Source: Pseudomonadota bacterium (GTDB taxonomy: Bacteria; Pseudomonadota; Gammaproteobacteria; CALCKW01). From it: a DNA stretch of 64,000 nt. Position 1 is the stretch's first letter. Every line of letters begins with the position of its first letter. The stretch lies in NCBI GenBank assembly GCA_039196715.1, contig JBCCUP010000001.1:62001-126000 (forward strand), written 5' to 3'. Both the position numbers and the translations under genes were made by a program. Of this stretch, positions 17,740 through 26,927 are shown piece by piece. The notes beneath the pieces were generated by a model. The model searched no databases. It saw nothing but the letters and a program-made list of their open reading frames with translations, and was not told the DNA's origin.

Positions 17740-18141
17740 ATGGAACAACACGCCCTCAAACTGTTCAACCTGTACGCCCACTTCCCGGTGGTGCTGATGG
17801 GTGCGTACGTGTTGACACTGTTCTTGCCGCTGTCCGCGTCGCGTTTCTTTGCCTCGCTCATCGGCGTGGCCATCACCTGGGGTCTGTTCAAACACTTCGA
17901 CGCCAACCTGCAATGGTGGGTCGACACCTGGGCACACACCGCCTTCGTGCCCTCGATGACGGCCCCCGAGGGCCTGGAGTACCTCATGCGTGAGGCCTAC
18001 ATGCGCGGGTTCTTCACCTGCCTGTGCTGGGTGTTGGGCGGGCTGCTGATTTTCGTGCCGCTGGCGGCCAACAGCTACGTGCAGTCCGCGGTTGCCATGC
18101 GCTCGCGGGTCTCGGCCAAGGGGCCGGTCTCGCCGCTCTGA
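17740..18141 (+). CDS. Small membrane protein of unknown function (133 aa)
   Basis: Not recognised. It has hydrophobic segments at about residues 15-32, 34-50 and 90-115, so probably three membrane spans, with a short basic tail (RSRVSAKG). An aromatic stretch (LQWWVDTWAHTAF) sits between spans two and three. It begins 38 bp after the ACT-domain gene and may share its transcript; it ends facing nudE with a 42-bp gap. Codon use looks normal. Confidence 0.7.
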   Translation: MEQHALKLFNLYAHFPVVLMGAYVLTLFLPLSASRFFASLIGVAITWGLFKHFDANLQWWVDTWAHTAFVPSMTAPEGLEYLMREAYMRGFFTCLCWVLGGLLIFVPLAANSYVQSAVAMRSRVSAKGPVSPL

Positions 18142-18183
18142 GCGACTGCCCTGCCGCCCGGACCGCCGTTGCGGCCTCGCCCA

Positions 18184-18732
18184 TTACCGCCCAGACCAGC
18201 GACGCTGCGCCAACACCAGCGCGGCCAGGCTGCGCGCCTCGGTGAAATCGTCGCGCGCCGCCAGCGCGGGCCAGTCGTCGAGTGGCCAGGGCACCACCTC
18301 GAGCGGCTCGTGCTCATCGCCCTCGGCGCTCGCGGGGTACAGGTCGGTCGCCATCACCATGTGGGTGCGGTGGCTCATCATGGCCGGCGCCAGGCTCATG
18401 ATCTTCAGGAGTGTCAGCGTGTGCGCAGCAAAGCCGACCTCCTCCATGAGTTCGCGGTTGGCCGCCGCCAACGCCGTTTCACCGGGCTCGATGCCGCCCT
18501 TGGGCAACACCAACTCGTAGGCGTCCGGGCCCACCTGGTATTCACGAATCAGCAACACGCGCCCGTCGTCGAGGATGGGCACCACGATGACACCACCGAC
18601 CAACTGACTGCGGGCGCGCTCGTACTGTGCGCGGTTGCCGTTGGAAAACAGGAGGTCAACCGTCTCGAGGCTGAACAACCGGCTGCGCGCGATCTCCGTG
18701 ACGGCGGTGATCTCGGGTTTTTGCGCGGCCAC
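18184..18732 (-). CDS. nudE: ADP compounds hydrolase NudE, Nudix family (182 aa)
   Basis: The complete Nudix box (GG-x5-E-x7-REL-x-EE-x-G) lies at residues 79-101. Other NudE-like blocks are [22 protein letters not shown] and [20 protein letters not shown]. NudE hydrolyses ADP-ribose, NADH and diadenosine compounds. It starts 2 bp after yejF, so it is probably transcribed with the peptide importer, though no functional link is obvious. Confidence 0.9.
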   Translation of the reverse strand: MAAQKPEITAVTEIARSRLFSLETVDLLFSNGNRAQYERARSQLVGGVIVVPILDDGRVLLIREYQVGPDAYELVLPKGGIEPGETALAAANRELMEEVGFAAHTLTLLKIMSLAPAMMSHRTHMVMATDLYPASAEGDEHEPLEVVPWPLDDWPALAARDDFTEARSLAALVLAQRRWSGR

Positions 18733-18734
18733 GG

Positions 18735-20357
18735 CTAGACGCTCACGTCCGCCACGGCACGGTCCCGCTCGGTGGCGGCGGCGAGCAGACGCTGCGTGTA
18801 GGCTTCGACAGGCCGCGTGAAAATGGTTTCGGTGTCGCCCTGCTCGACGACACGCCCCGCTCGCATGACCAGGACGCGGTGGCTGATCGCGCGCACGACC
18901 TTGAGGTCGTGGCTGATGAAGAGATAGGCGAGGTTGTGCCGCTGTTGCAATGCACGCAGGAGTTCAAGCACCTGCGCCTGCACAGAGCGGTCGAGTGCCG
19001 ACGTCGGCTCGTCGAGCACCAGCAGGTGCGGCTGCAGGACCAACGCCCGCGCAATCGCGATGCGCTGACGTTGACCACCGGAGAACTCGTGCGGGTATCG
19101 GTCGCGCACGGCCGGGTCGAGCTCGACTTCGGTCAGGGCCTCGGCGACCCGGGCGTCACGTGCGTCCGGGTCGAGAGCGGCCGCGTGCACGGCGAGGCCC
19201 TCGCCCACGATCTGGGCCACGCTCATGCGCGGGCTCAATGCGCCGAAGGGGTCCTGAAACACCATTTGCATGCGCTGGCGAAGCGGTCTCAGTGCCGACT
19301 GCGACCGCGATTCGATGGCCTCGCCCTCGAACAGCACACGACCTGATTGAAACGGCACCAGGCGCAGCAGGCACTGCGCCAGCGTGCTCTTGCCCGACCC
19401 GCTTTCGCCGACAATTCCGAGCGTCTCGCCCTGCCTGACCTGCAAACTGACCTGGTCAACCGCCTGCAGGCTGGCGCGCGGTCGACCGAGCAACGAACGC
19501 CGAAGCACGAAGCGGGTGTTCATGCGCTCGCAACTCAGCACCGGTTCGGCGTCAATCGGCACCGGGGCAGGCGATCCCGAGGGCTCGGCGTCGACGAGGT
19601 GTCGCGTGTAGGCGTGTTGCGGCGAACCGAACACCGCAACCGTGTCACCGTGCTCGACAATGGTCCCGTCGCGCATCACGGCGGTTTTCGCCGCCATGTG
19701 CCGCACCACACCAAGGTCGTGGCTGATCAACAGGATGGCCATGCCGAGCTCGGCTTGCAGTGACCGCAGCAACTCGAGAATCTGCGATTCGACCGTCACG
19801 TCGAGGGCCGTCGTCGGCTCATCAGCGATCAGCAAGCGCGGTGTGTTGGCCAGTGCCATGGCGATCATCACCCGTTGTCGCTGGCCCCCCGACAGTTCAT
19901 GCGGGTAGCTGCCGAGTCGCTCGGATGCATTCTCGATCCCCACGCGGTCGAGCAACTCGAGCGTGCGCGCACGCGCGCGCCGTGCACTCAGGCGCTGGTG
20001 TAGCACCAGCGTTTCAGCAACCTGTTTTTCCACCGTGTGCAACGGATTCAACGCGGTCATCGGCTCCTGGAACACCATGCCGATCCCCCCGCCCCGAAGC
20101 TGCTGCAGCGCTTCGCCCTGCAGTCCGCCGATGGGCATGCCTTCGAACCGCATGCGCTCGCATCGCACCTGCGCTGACTCGGGCAGCAGTTGCAACACAG
20201 CACGTGCAGTCACGGATTTGCCCGAGCCGCTCTCGCCCACGAAGGCGACGGTTTCGCCCTCGGCAATCGACAGGTCAACCCCGCGCACCGCCTCGACCGG
20301 CCCACCGTGGGTCGCGAACGACACCGACAGGCCGGCGATCTCAAGCACGCGGCTCAC
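18735..20357 (-). CDS. yejF: YejF: fused double ATPase of peptide ABC importer (540 aa)
   Basis: Two complete nucleotide-binding domains on one chain: Walker [10 protein letters not shown] occurs twice (about residues 37 and 320), with signatures LSGGQRQRV and FSGGQRQRI and Walker [13 protein letters not shown] and [12 protein letters not shown]. Each carries the oligopeptide-type C-terminal extension. Length (about 530-540) and fusion are characteristic of YejF, which energises YejABEF import of peptides and peptide-nucleotide antibiotics (microcin C type). GTG at 20357 overlaps the yejE stop (GTGA); longer in-frame openings upstream lie inside yejE. Confidence 0.93.
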   Translation of the reverse strand: MSRVLEIAGLSVSFATHGGPVEAVRGVDLSIAEGETVAFVGESGSGKSVTARAVLQLLPESAQVRCERMRFEGMPIGGLQGEALQQLRGGGIGMVFQEPMTALNPLHTVEKQVAETLVLHQRLSARRARARTLELLDRVGIENASERLGSYPHELSGGQRQRVMIAMALANTPRLLIADEPTTALDVTVESQILELLRSLQAELGMAILLISHDLGVVRHMAAKTAVMRDGTIVEHGDTVAVFGSPQHAYTRHLVDAEPSGSPAPVPIDAEPVLSCERMNTRFVLRRSLLGRPRASLQAVDQVSLQVRQGETLGIVGESGSGKSTLAQCLLRLVPFQSGRVLFEGEAIESRSQSALRPLRQRMQMVFQDPFGALSPRMSVAQIVGEGLAVHAAALDPDARDARVAEALTEVELDPAVRDRYPHEFSGGQRQRIAIARALVLQPHLLVLDEPTSALDRSVQAQVLELLRALQQRHNLAYLFISHDLKVVRAISHRVLVMRAGRVVEQGDTETIFTRPVEAYTQRLLAAATERDRAVADVSV

Positions 20358-21400
20358 AGCGTCACCTTGCGGGGATCGAAGGCATCGCGGACGGCCTCGC
20401 CGACGAAGACGAGGAGCGACAGCATCAACGCGATGGTGACGAAACCCGTGATACCGAGCCACGGAGCCTGCAGGTTGTTCTTGCCCTGGTTGAGCAACTC
20501 GCCGAGCGACGCAGACCCGGGCGGCAGGCCGAAACCGAGGAAATCCAGGCTGGTCAACGTGGTGATCGAGCCGATCAGAATGAACGGCATGAAAGTCATC
20601 GTGGCCACCATCGCGTTCGGCAGCACGTGACGCCACATGATCAGACGGTCGGGCACGCCGAGTGCGCGTGCCGCCTTGACGTAGTCGAAATTGCGCACAC
20701 GCAGAAACTCCGCTCGAACCACACCGACCAATTGCGTCCAGGCGAACAACGTCATGATGATCAACAGCGACCAGAACCCGGGTTGGATCACGGCGGCCAT
20801 GATGATCAACATGTAGAGCTGTGGCATGCCTTGCCAGATCTCCACCAGACGCTGCCCGTAGAGGTCCACGCGACCGCCGAAGTACCCCTGCACCGCGCCG
20901 ATTCCCACCCCGATCAGCGAACTCGCCAGGGTCAGGGCGAGGCCGAAGAGCACCGAGATGCGAAAGCCGTAGATCACCCGCGCCAGGACGTCGCGCCCCT
21001 GGTCGTCGGTGCCGAGCCAGTGTCGAGCCGAGGGCGCGGTCGGCGGTGATCCCGGGTTTTCGTAGTCGATGGTGTCGTAGCTGAACGGAATCGGGGCAAA
21101 CAGCATCCAGCCTTTGGCCTCGATCAGCTCCACCACGTAGGGGTCGCGGTAATCCGCCTCGGCCTCGAACTCACCGCCAAAGCGCGTCTCGGTGTAGAAG
21201 CGGAACGCCGGGGCCAGGTACTCCCCGTCGAAGCGCACCAGAAGGGGTTTGTCGTTGGCCACCAGTTCAGCGCAGAGCGAGACCACGAACAACGCGAAAA
21301 AGAGTCGAAGGGACCACCGTCCCCGCGCGTTGGCAGCGAACACGTCCAGACGACGGGCCGTGATCGGGTCTCGCCGCCACCGCTGGTAGGCGGCGCGCAT
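20354..21400 (-). CDS. yejE: YejE: inner permease of peptide ABC importer (348 aa)
   Basis: Binding-protein-dependent permease. One N-terminal span (about residues 30-50) is followed by a long periplasmic loop containing RFDGEYLAPAFRFYTET and GSPPTAPSARHWLGTDDQGRD, then about five spans with the EAA loop (AARALGVPDRLIMWRHVLPNA). The HWLGTDDQGRD motif is common to DppC/YejE. It overlaps yejB by 1 bp and yejF by 4 bp. Confidence 0.93.
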   Translation of the reverse strand: MRAAYQRWRRDPITARRLDVFAANARGRWSLRLFFALFVVSLCAELVANDKPLLVRFDGEYLAPAFRFYTETRFGGEFEAEADYRDPYVVELIEAKGWMLFAPIPFSYDTIDYENPGSPPTAPSARHWLGTDDQGRDVLARVIYGFRISVLFGLALTLASSLIGVGIGAVQGYFGGRVDLYGQRLVEIWQGMPQLYMLIIMAAVIQPGFWSLLIIMTLFAWTQLVGVVRAEFLRVRNFDYVKAARALGVPDRLIMWRHVLPNAMVATMTFMPFILIGSITTLTSLDFLGFGLPPGSASLGELLNQGKNNLQAPWLGITGFVTIALMLSLLVFVGEAVRDAFDPRKVTL

Positions 21401-22482
21401 CAGCCGCGCGCCTCGAAGTCGATGCGCGGGTCGACCCAGTGGTACACCAGATCACCGACGAGCTGCATCACCAGCGCGAGCAAGGTGAAGATATACAAGG
21501 TAGCGAAGATCACGGGGTAGTCACGTTCGATCGCGGCCTCGAATCCGAGCAGGCCCAAGCCATCGAGCGAGAAGATCACCTCGATCAACAGACTCGAGGT
21601 AAACAGGATGCCGATGAACGCGCTCGGGAAACCGGCAATCACGATCAGCATGGCGTTGCGGAACACGTGGCCGTAGAGCACGCGTCGGTCGCTCAGGCCC
21701 TTGGCACGCGCGGTCTCCACGTACTGCAGGCGAATCTGATCGAGAAACGCGTTCTTCGTGAGCAAGGTGAGGCCGGCGAAGCCGCCGATGACCATCGAGG
21801 TGACAGGCAACACCAGGTGCCAGAAATAGTCGCCGATCTGCTGCAGTGTGCTGAGCTCGTCGAAGTTGTCCGATGTCAGCCCGCGCAGCGGGAACAGGTC
21901 CCAGTAGCGGCCGCCGGCGAAGAACACGATCAACAGCACCGCAAACAGAAAACCCGGAATCGCATTGCCGACAACCACGGCGAAGCTGGTCCAACTGTCA
22001 AACCGGCTGCCGTCGCGCACAGCCTTGGCGATGCCGAGCGGAATCGAAATGAGGTAGGTCAGCAATGTGGTCCAGAGGCCGAGCGACACCGACACCGGCA
22101 GTTTCTCGATCACCAGATCGACCACGGCGATGTCGCGGTAGTAGCTTTCGCCGAAATCGAAGCGCAGGTAGTCGCGAACCATGATGGCGAAGCGTTCGTA
22201 CGCGGGCTTGTCGAAGCCGTACTGCTTCTCGATCTCGGCAATGATGTCCGGGCGCAGCCCGTCCGCGCCACGGTACTGGCTGTTTGCCGTGGCGCTGGCT
22301 GCGGCGCCGCCGTCGCCACCGCTGACCCGCGCCGTGGCGCCCGCCGCCTGGCCCTGCAACTCGGCAAGCACCTGCTCGACCGGGCCACCGGGTGCGAACT
22401 GGATGATCACGAAATTGAGCAACAGGATGCCGAAGAGTGTCGGCACGATCAGCGCGAGTCGGCGAAGGACGTAGGTGAACAT
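21400..22482 (-). CDS. yejB: YejB: inner permease of peptide ABC importer (360 aa)
   Basis: DppB-type permease: N-terminal span ([22 protein letters not shown]), the [10 protein letters not shown] motif near residue 30, a variable low-complexity loop (about 45-70), then five spans and the EAA motif ([23 protein letters not shown]). It is the first of the compact yejBEF trio. Unlike a standard yejABEF operon, it is separated from its yejA genes by the HTTM-DCC and LysE-type genes, with an 85-bp gap upstream. Confidence 0.93.
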   Translation of the reverse strand: MFTYVLRRLALIVPTLFGILLLNFVIIQFAPGGPVEQVLAELQGQAAGATARVSGGDGGAAASATANSQYRGADGLRPDIIAEIEKQYGFDKPAYERFAIMVRDYLRFDFGESYYRDIAVVDLVIEKLPVSVSLGLWTTLLTYLISIPLGIAKAVRDGSRFDSWTSFAVVVGNAIPGFLFAVLLIVFFAGGRYWDLFPLRGLTSDNFDELSTLQQIGDYFWHLVLPVTSMVIGGFAGLTLLTKNAFLDQIRLQYVETARAKGLSDRRVLYGHVFRNAMLIVIAGFPSAFIGILFTSSLLIEVIFSLDGLGLLGFEAAIERDYPVIFATLYIFTLLALVMQLVGDLVYHWVDPRIDFEARG

Positions 22483-22567
22483 GCAGCGGCCGGTTCACGG
22501 AGCAATCGAGGTCAGACCCAAGGGTAGCCTACGATCGGCGCAGACGGTGAGCCGACCCACGCGGGAT

Positions 22568-24397
22568 TCAGGGCGAGCAGTCTTGCTCCCAGACCCGTTT
22601 CGCGGTGTCGCGCCGCGGCCGTGTGCCGTCCATCGACGGGGTGATGCTGCGCACGCGAAAGACAGCGATGCGGTCGAGCGATGTGCCCTCGTGCTGATGC
22701 CACTGGCGACAGACGAAAGCGCCGAAGGCCCTGCTCACCGCATCGGGCGGCCGCGCGTGCACACGCTCCTTGAGTTTGCGCCAGCGGTTGTTGTCGATGT
22801 CGCGGTAGCGCGCCACGTCGAAGGCCAAACTCGGCTCGTGCCGGGTGCGGTGCCAGGCGTCCACGGCCGTGCCGTCCGGCCGGAAGCCCACCACTTCCAT
22901 CCGCTCACTCGAGCGCCGCGGCACAGGCGCAAACATGTCCCAGCGTTGATCCAGACCCACCTGTGCGAGCGACTGATCCACGGCCGCCAGACCAAGCGCG
23001 CGGTATGCCGGCAAGCCCGTGACATTGTGGAAGGTGATCGCACACAGCAACGCGAAGGCGAGGACCTCAGCCGCCACCGCGGGTTGCAGCGCCTGCACGC
23101 GCCACGGCAGCAGCACATCGGTGACCTGGCCCATGCGTCCCCGGTTGTCAGCGACCCAGTGGTAGACCACGTCCACGCACCGGGCGCACCACCGGCGATC
23201 GAGCAACCAGGCGGCTGGCCAGGCCCAGACGCTCAGACGAACCAGCAGGCGCAACCCGCCACCGTGGCGGTGAAGACGGCCCTCGGCGTCGGTCACGACC
23301 CAGGTGTTCTCACGCTGCATCGCCGCGAACACGTCCTCGCGGCTCTGCGCGCGCAGGATGGGCACCGTGCGCGGCAGGAAGAAGGCACGCAACACCAGGC
23401 ACATCTTCAGGCAGAACACACAGTCGCCGTCGTACCACATCACCACGCGGGCGCGGGCAGCCTGCCCCGGCACGCGATCGAGCGCTCGCCAGAGTGCACC
23501 GGGCAAGAGCAGGCTCAACGCGACAAAGTCGATCAGCGGAAACAGACCGATGCGCAGAAACACTGCAAAACTCAGGTGCAACGACGCCAGCAACGCCAAG
23601 CCGACCAACCGTGCAGGCGTCGAAAACACCGGACTCAATACCAACAGCGGTGCGAGTAGCTCCACCCACCAGACGTAGTGGGTACCGAAACTGATCAACG
23701 CCGGCCAGTCACGCAACCAGACGCCCGCGGTGCGGGCGTAGTCCTCGAGGTGCACGGCGTACCACGCGGCATCGCCGTCCGCATGCCAGCTCGCCCCGTC
23801 CTTCAAAAAAGCCGTGAAGACATACAGGTAGAGAACCTGCAAGACGACCGCGACCGACAGCACCGAGAACCAATCGTGATGGCTCGGCTGCGCCGGCCCG
23901 CCGCTGAGGTTCGGTCCGGCGCGCAGCGCCGGCGTCAACGCCGCGTCCACTGCAAAGCGGGCCCCAATCGGCAAGAGGAACGCAAAAAACAGCAGGATCA
24001 CCAGGAGATCATCACCGCCTTGCCCGAGCAACGGGTTGCGGTGCTGTACCGACACCACCAACGCCCAACACACGAAGGCCGCCAGCTGGCTGCGGTAGCC
24101 CACCAGCATCGCGATGGCCGCCAGACCCGTGAGACCGAAGAGCAGGACTTGCAACCCTGTCCCACCCGACAGGGCGTGTACGGAGAGGAGCTGAACACCG
24201 AGGTCGTCGCGCAGCGCGGTCACAGGGAGCACACCCGCGTCCGTGTAGTGGGCCACCAGGTCACCTGCCCGGTAGGCGGTGTCGACCAACACGGCGATGG
24301 CAAGGCCGATACGGAACAACGCGACCGAACGCAGATCGAGGGCAAACACACGCTCGAGTGCCTGGCGAAGCGGGTTCAGCGGTGCGCCTGCAGCCAC
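22568..24397 (-). CDS. HTTM-domain membrane protein fused to DCC (DUF393) domain (609 aa)
   Basis: The N-terminal half (about residues 10-290) has about six or more spans and the HTTM/vitamin-K-gamma-carboxylase-like signature (LRSVALFRIGLAIAVLVDT, HYTDAGVLP). A DCC/DUF393 domain follows (about 300-400) with the YDGDCVFC CxxC motif, a redox-type active site. The remaining C-terminal part contains further spans and a polar tail (QRWDMFAPVPRR). GTG at 24397 follows AGGA seven bases upstream; larger frames upstream overlap the lysE-type gene. It lies between yejA and yejB on the same strand. Function is unknown. Confidence 0.8.
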   Translation of the reverse strand: MAAGAPLNPLRQALERVFALDLRSVALFRIGLAIAVLVDTAYRAGDLVAHYTDAGVLPVTALRDDLGVQLLSVHALSGGTGLQVLLFGLTGLAAIAMLVGYRSQLAAFVCWALVVSVQHRNPLLGQGGDDLLVILLFFAFLLPIGARFAVDAALTPALRAGPNLSGGPAQPSHHDWFSVLSVAVVLQVLYLYVFTAFLKDGASWHADGDAAWYAVHLEDYARTAGVWLRDWPALISFGTHYVWWVELLAPLLVLSPVFSTPARLVGLALLASLHLSFAVFLRIGLFPLIDFVALSLLLPGALWRALDRVPGQAARARVVMWYDGDCVFCLKMCLVLRAFFLPRTVPILRAQSREDVFAAMQRENTWVVTDAEGRLHRHGGGLRLLVRLSVWAWPAAWLLDRRWCARCVDVVYHWVADNRGRMGQVTDVLLPWRVQALQPAVAAEVLAFALLCAITFHNVTGLPAYRALGLAAVDQSLAQVGLDQRWDMFAPVPRRSSERMEVVGFRPDGTAVDAWHRTRHEPSLAFDVARYRDIDNNRWRKLKERVHARPPDAVSRAFGAFVCRQWHQHEGTSLDRIAVFRVRSITPSMDGTRPRRDTAKRVWEQDCSP

Positions 24398-24449
24398 GGG
24401 GGTGTCCTGTGCGGTGAGACCAAGAGCATGGCAGCTCTTGCAAAGACTG

Positions 24450-25091
24450 TCAGAGCACGGTGTGGCGGAGTGCCAGGAAGGCCGCCAGGCACGCCAGCGC
24501 CGCCGCACTGGCACGTTGCGTGGCGCGCCACCGCGCGCGGTCTCGCAGCGCCCGCGACAACCGCGTGGCAAGCAGCGCCTGCGCCACTGAAACGGTGGTG
24601 CCAGTGACGAGAAACGCCGCCCCCAGCAGCAGGTAGGGCGCGGGCGTGTCGAGACGCTCGGCGGTGACAAACTGCGGCAGGAAGGCGAGAAAGAACAACC
24701 CCACCTTGGGGTTGAGCAGGTTGGTCAGCAGCGCTTCTCCGAAGCAGCGGCCCAGTGAGCCAGGCCGCAACGGCCCTGTGGGTGCAAGCGGCGCGTCGGC
24801 ACGACGCCACGTCACACCCGCGAGCACCGCTAGCCACACGGCGCCGAGGAGCTGCACACCGACGGCCACGCCAGGCACCAGCCACAAGGCGCCGGTCAGC
24901 CCGAATGCCACGAGCAGACAGTGTATCGCCGTGCCCGCCGAGATGCCGAGCGCCGAGGCGAGGCCGGCCGCACGACCGGCGGCCACCGCCCGCGAGACCA
25001 CAAAGACCGTGTCGACCCCGGGTGTGAGGTTGAGCAGCAGCGCGCTCGCGACGAACACACCCATCCCGTCAACCCCCCAGGATGCCAGCAC
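24450..25091 (-). CDS. LysE/RhtB-family amino-acid exporter (213 aa)
   Basis: About six hydrophobic segments. N-terminal LLLNLTPGVDTVFVVSRAVAAGRAAGLASALGIS carries the LysE-family NxTPGPD-like signature (here NLTPGVD), and the mid-protein block NLLNPKVGLFFLAFLPQF is the other family hallmark. It exports amino acids or analogues. It starts 6 bp after the second yejA gene, so it probably shares the peptide-import transcript. A plausible role is relief of amino-acid excess from imported peptides. Confidence 0.9.
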   Translation of the reverse strand: MLASWGVDGMGVFVASALLLNLTPGVDTVFVVSRAVAAGRAAGLASALGISAGTAIHCLLVAFGLTGALWLVPGVAVGVQLLGAVWLAVLAGVTWRRADAPLAPTGPLRPGSLGRCFGEALLTNLLNPKVGLFFLAFLPQFVTAERLDTPAPYLLLGAAFLVTGTTVSVAQALLATRLSRALRDRARWRATQRASAAALACLAAFLALRHTVL

Positions 25092-25097
25092 CGTGCG

Positions 25098-26927
25098 TCA
25101 GTTCGACAGTGCAGTGTCCAGCGTCGGGTCCACCCACCAGGTGGACAACCACCCGACCGCAATCGAGGGCGGCGTCGCAGGCCGGCCGAAGCGGTTGCGC
25201 CAGGCGATGAACTGCCGATCGCGGAAGTAGGTTGGCACGGCGTAGTGGTTCCACAACAGCACGCGGTCGAGCGCGCGCGTGGTGGCCCGCAAGGTGTCCT
25301 TGTCCGTCGCGTCGACAATACGCTCGATCAGGTTGTCCACCGCCGGGTTGCGGATGCTCGAAGCGTTGCCCCCCGGGGTGTCGGCGGTGCGTGAGTGGAA
25401 ATAGCTGAACAACAGCTGATCGGGCGGCGGGTAGAAATAGTAGCCGCCCACCCAGAGGTCGAATTCCTTCTGTTGAATGCTCGACTGCCATTGCGCGGCA
25501 TCGATCAGACGGATGCCAGCGTCGATCCCCACCGACGCGAGCGCATCGAGGAAGGGTGCGGCCAGGCGCACGCGTTCGGCGCGCGCGGTCATCAACTGCA
25601 CGCTGAGCTGCTCACCGGCGCTGTTGACCATGCGGCCGTCGCGCTGTTCCCACCCGGCCGCCTTCAACAAACGCACCGCATGACGTTTGCCGCGGCGGTC
25701 GCGCCCGCTGCCGTCGGTCACGTTGGGCTCGAACACGGTATCGAATACAGCTGACGGCACCTGGTCGCGCAGCGGCTCGAGGACCGCCAGCTCGGCGTCG
25801 TCGGGCAAACCGGACGACGCGTACTCGGTGTTGGTGAAATAGCTCTTGATCCGCGAAAACTGCCCGAACAACAAGGTCCGTTGCAACGCTTCGAAATCGT
25901 AGAGCGTGGCGATCGCCTCGCGCACGCGGCGGTCATGGAAAGCCGGCCGCTCGAGGTTGAAGAAGTACCCCATCATGCCCGACGGCAACCTCGACACCCG
26001 TGATTCGCGCTGTATGTCACCCCGCTCGATCAGCGGAAAATCGTATTCCTGCTCCCACCGCTTGACGCTGAACTCGTCCCGGAAATCGACCTTGCCAGCC
26101 TTGAACGCTTCGAAGGCAGCAGTCGCGTCCTTGTAATAATCCACCACGATCTCACCGAGGTGGTACAGACCCTTGGCCACCGGCAGCTCACTCGCCCAGT
26201 AGTCCTCGACGCGCTCGTAGACGATCTGCCGACCGCCGTCGACCGAGGCAATGCGGTAGGGACCACTCGCCAGCGGCGGTTCGAGCGTCGCACGGGTGAT
26301 GTCACGGCTGGACCAGTAGTGCACGGGCAACGGCGAGGAATCGGCGGCGACCATGACGGGCTTCATGCTGCCGGTGGTCGTGAAGTGGTATTTCACTCGA
26401 CGCGCATCCAGCGCTTCGGCGCGCTCCACCTGATCGTAGGCCGCTTTGATGAACGGACGGGCGTGGGTCTTGATGGTGTCGAGCGCAAACACGAAATCCG
26501 CGGCCACGATCGGCGCACCGTCGTGGTAGCGGGCCTCGTCGCGAATCGTGAACACCGCCCAACTGAGGTCGTCGGGCACCTCAACCGACTCGGCGATCAG
26601 GCCGTAGCGTGACTCGAACTCCTCGCCGTAGTCGAGGTAGGTCCCGCGCAAGCCCGACTTGGTCATCAGGGAGTCGGTGGTCAGGCCGATGGTCGAGGGC
26701 CAGCGACCTTTCAGCACGTAGTAGTTCAGCGTGTCGAAGTTGTCGACTTCAGCGAGCGTCACCCGCCCGCCTTTCGGTGCATCGGGGTTGGCATACGGCC
26801 AGTGCGTCATGCCCTCGTCAAAGCGGGGCTCACCGTATTCCGCAATCGCCCAGCGGGTGGTCGTCTCGGCCGCGAAAACCGGTATTGACACCAACAGCGT
26901 CGCGCAAATCGCCCAGCAGCGCATCAC
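25098..26927 (-). CDS. yejA: YejA-like periplasmic peptide-binding protein, copy 2 (609 aa)
   Basis: Solute-binding protein family 5. A signal peptide (about residues 1-19, ending VFAAE) precedes the mature chain WAIAEYGEPRF...HWPYANPDAPKGGRVTLAEV, which is typical of YejA. Further markers are YLDYGEEFESRYGLIAESVEVPDD, RYHDGAPIVAADFVF and the C-terminal WNHYAVPTYFRDR. Length near 600 fits YejA rather than OppA. Its ATG overlaps the stop of copy 1 (ATGA). Tandem copies may widen the range of peptides delivered to YejBEF. Confidence 0.92.
   Translation of the reverse strand: MMRCWAICATLLVSIPVFAAETTTRWAIAEYGEPRFDEGMTHWPYANPDAPKGGRVTLAEVDNFDTLNYYVLKGRWPSTIGLTTDSLMTKSGLRGTYLDYGEEFESRYGLIAESVEVPDDLSWAVFTIRDEARYHDGAPIVAADFVFALDTIKTHARPFIKAAYDQVERAEALDARRVKYHFTTTGSMKPVMVAADSSPLPVHYWSSRDITRATLEPPLASGPYRIASVDGGRQIVYERVEDYWASELPVAKGLYHLGEIVVDYYKDATAAFEAFKAGKVDFRDEFSVKRWEQEYDFPLIERGDIQRESRVSRLPSGMMGYFFNLERPAFHDRRVREAIATLYDFEALQRTLLFGQFSRIKSYFTNTEYASSGLPDDAELAVLEPLRDQVPSAVFDTVFEPNVTDGSGRDRRGKRHAVRLLKAAGWEQRDGRMVNSAGEQLSVQLMTARAERVRLAAPFLDALASVGIDAGIRLIDAAQWQSSIQQKEFDLWVGGYYFYPPPDQLLFSYFHSRTADTPGGNASSIRNPAVDNLIERIVDATDKDTLRATTRALDRVLLWNHYAVPTYFRDRQFIAWRNRFGRPATPPSIAVGWLSTWWVDPTLDTALSN

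Noticed and set aside
22568-24670. N-terminal extension of the HTTM-DCC protein beyond 24397
   Set aside because: The extension lies inside the LysE-type gene and is Arg/Pro-rich; GTG 24397 has a ribosome-binding site.
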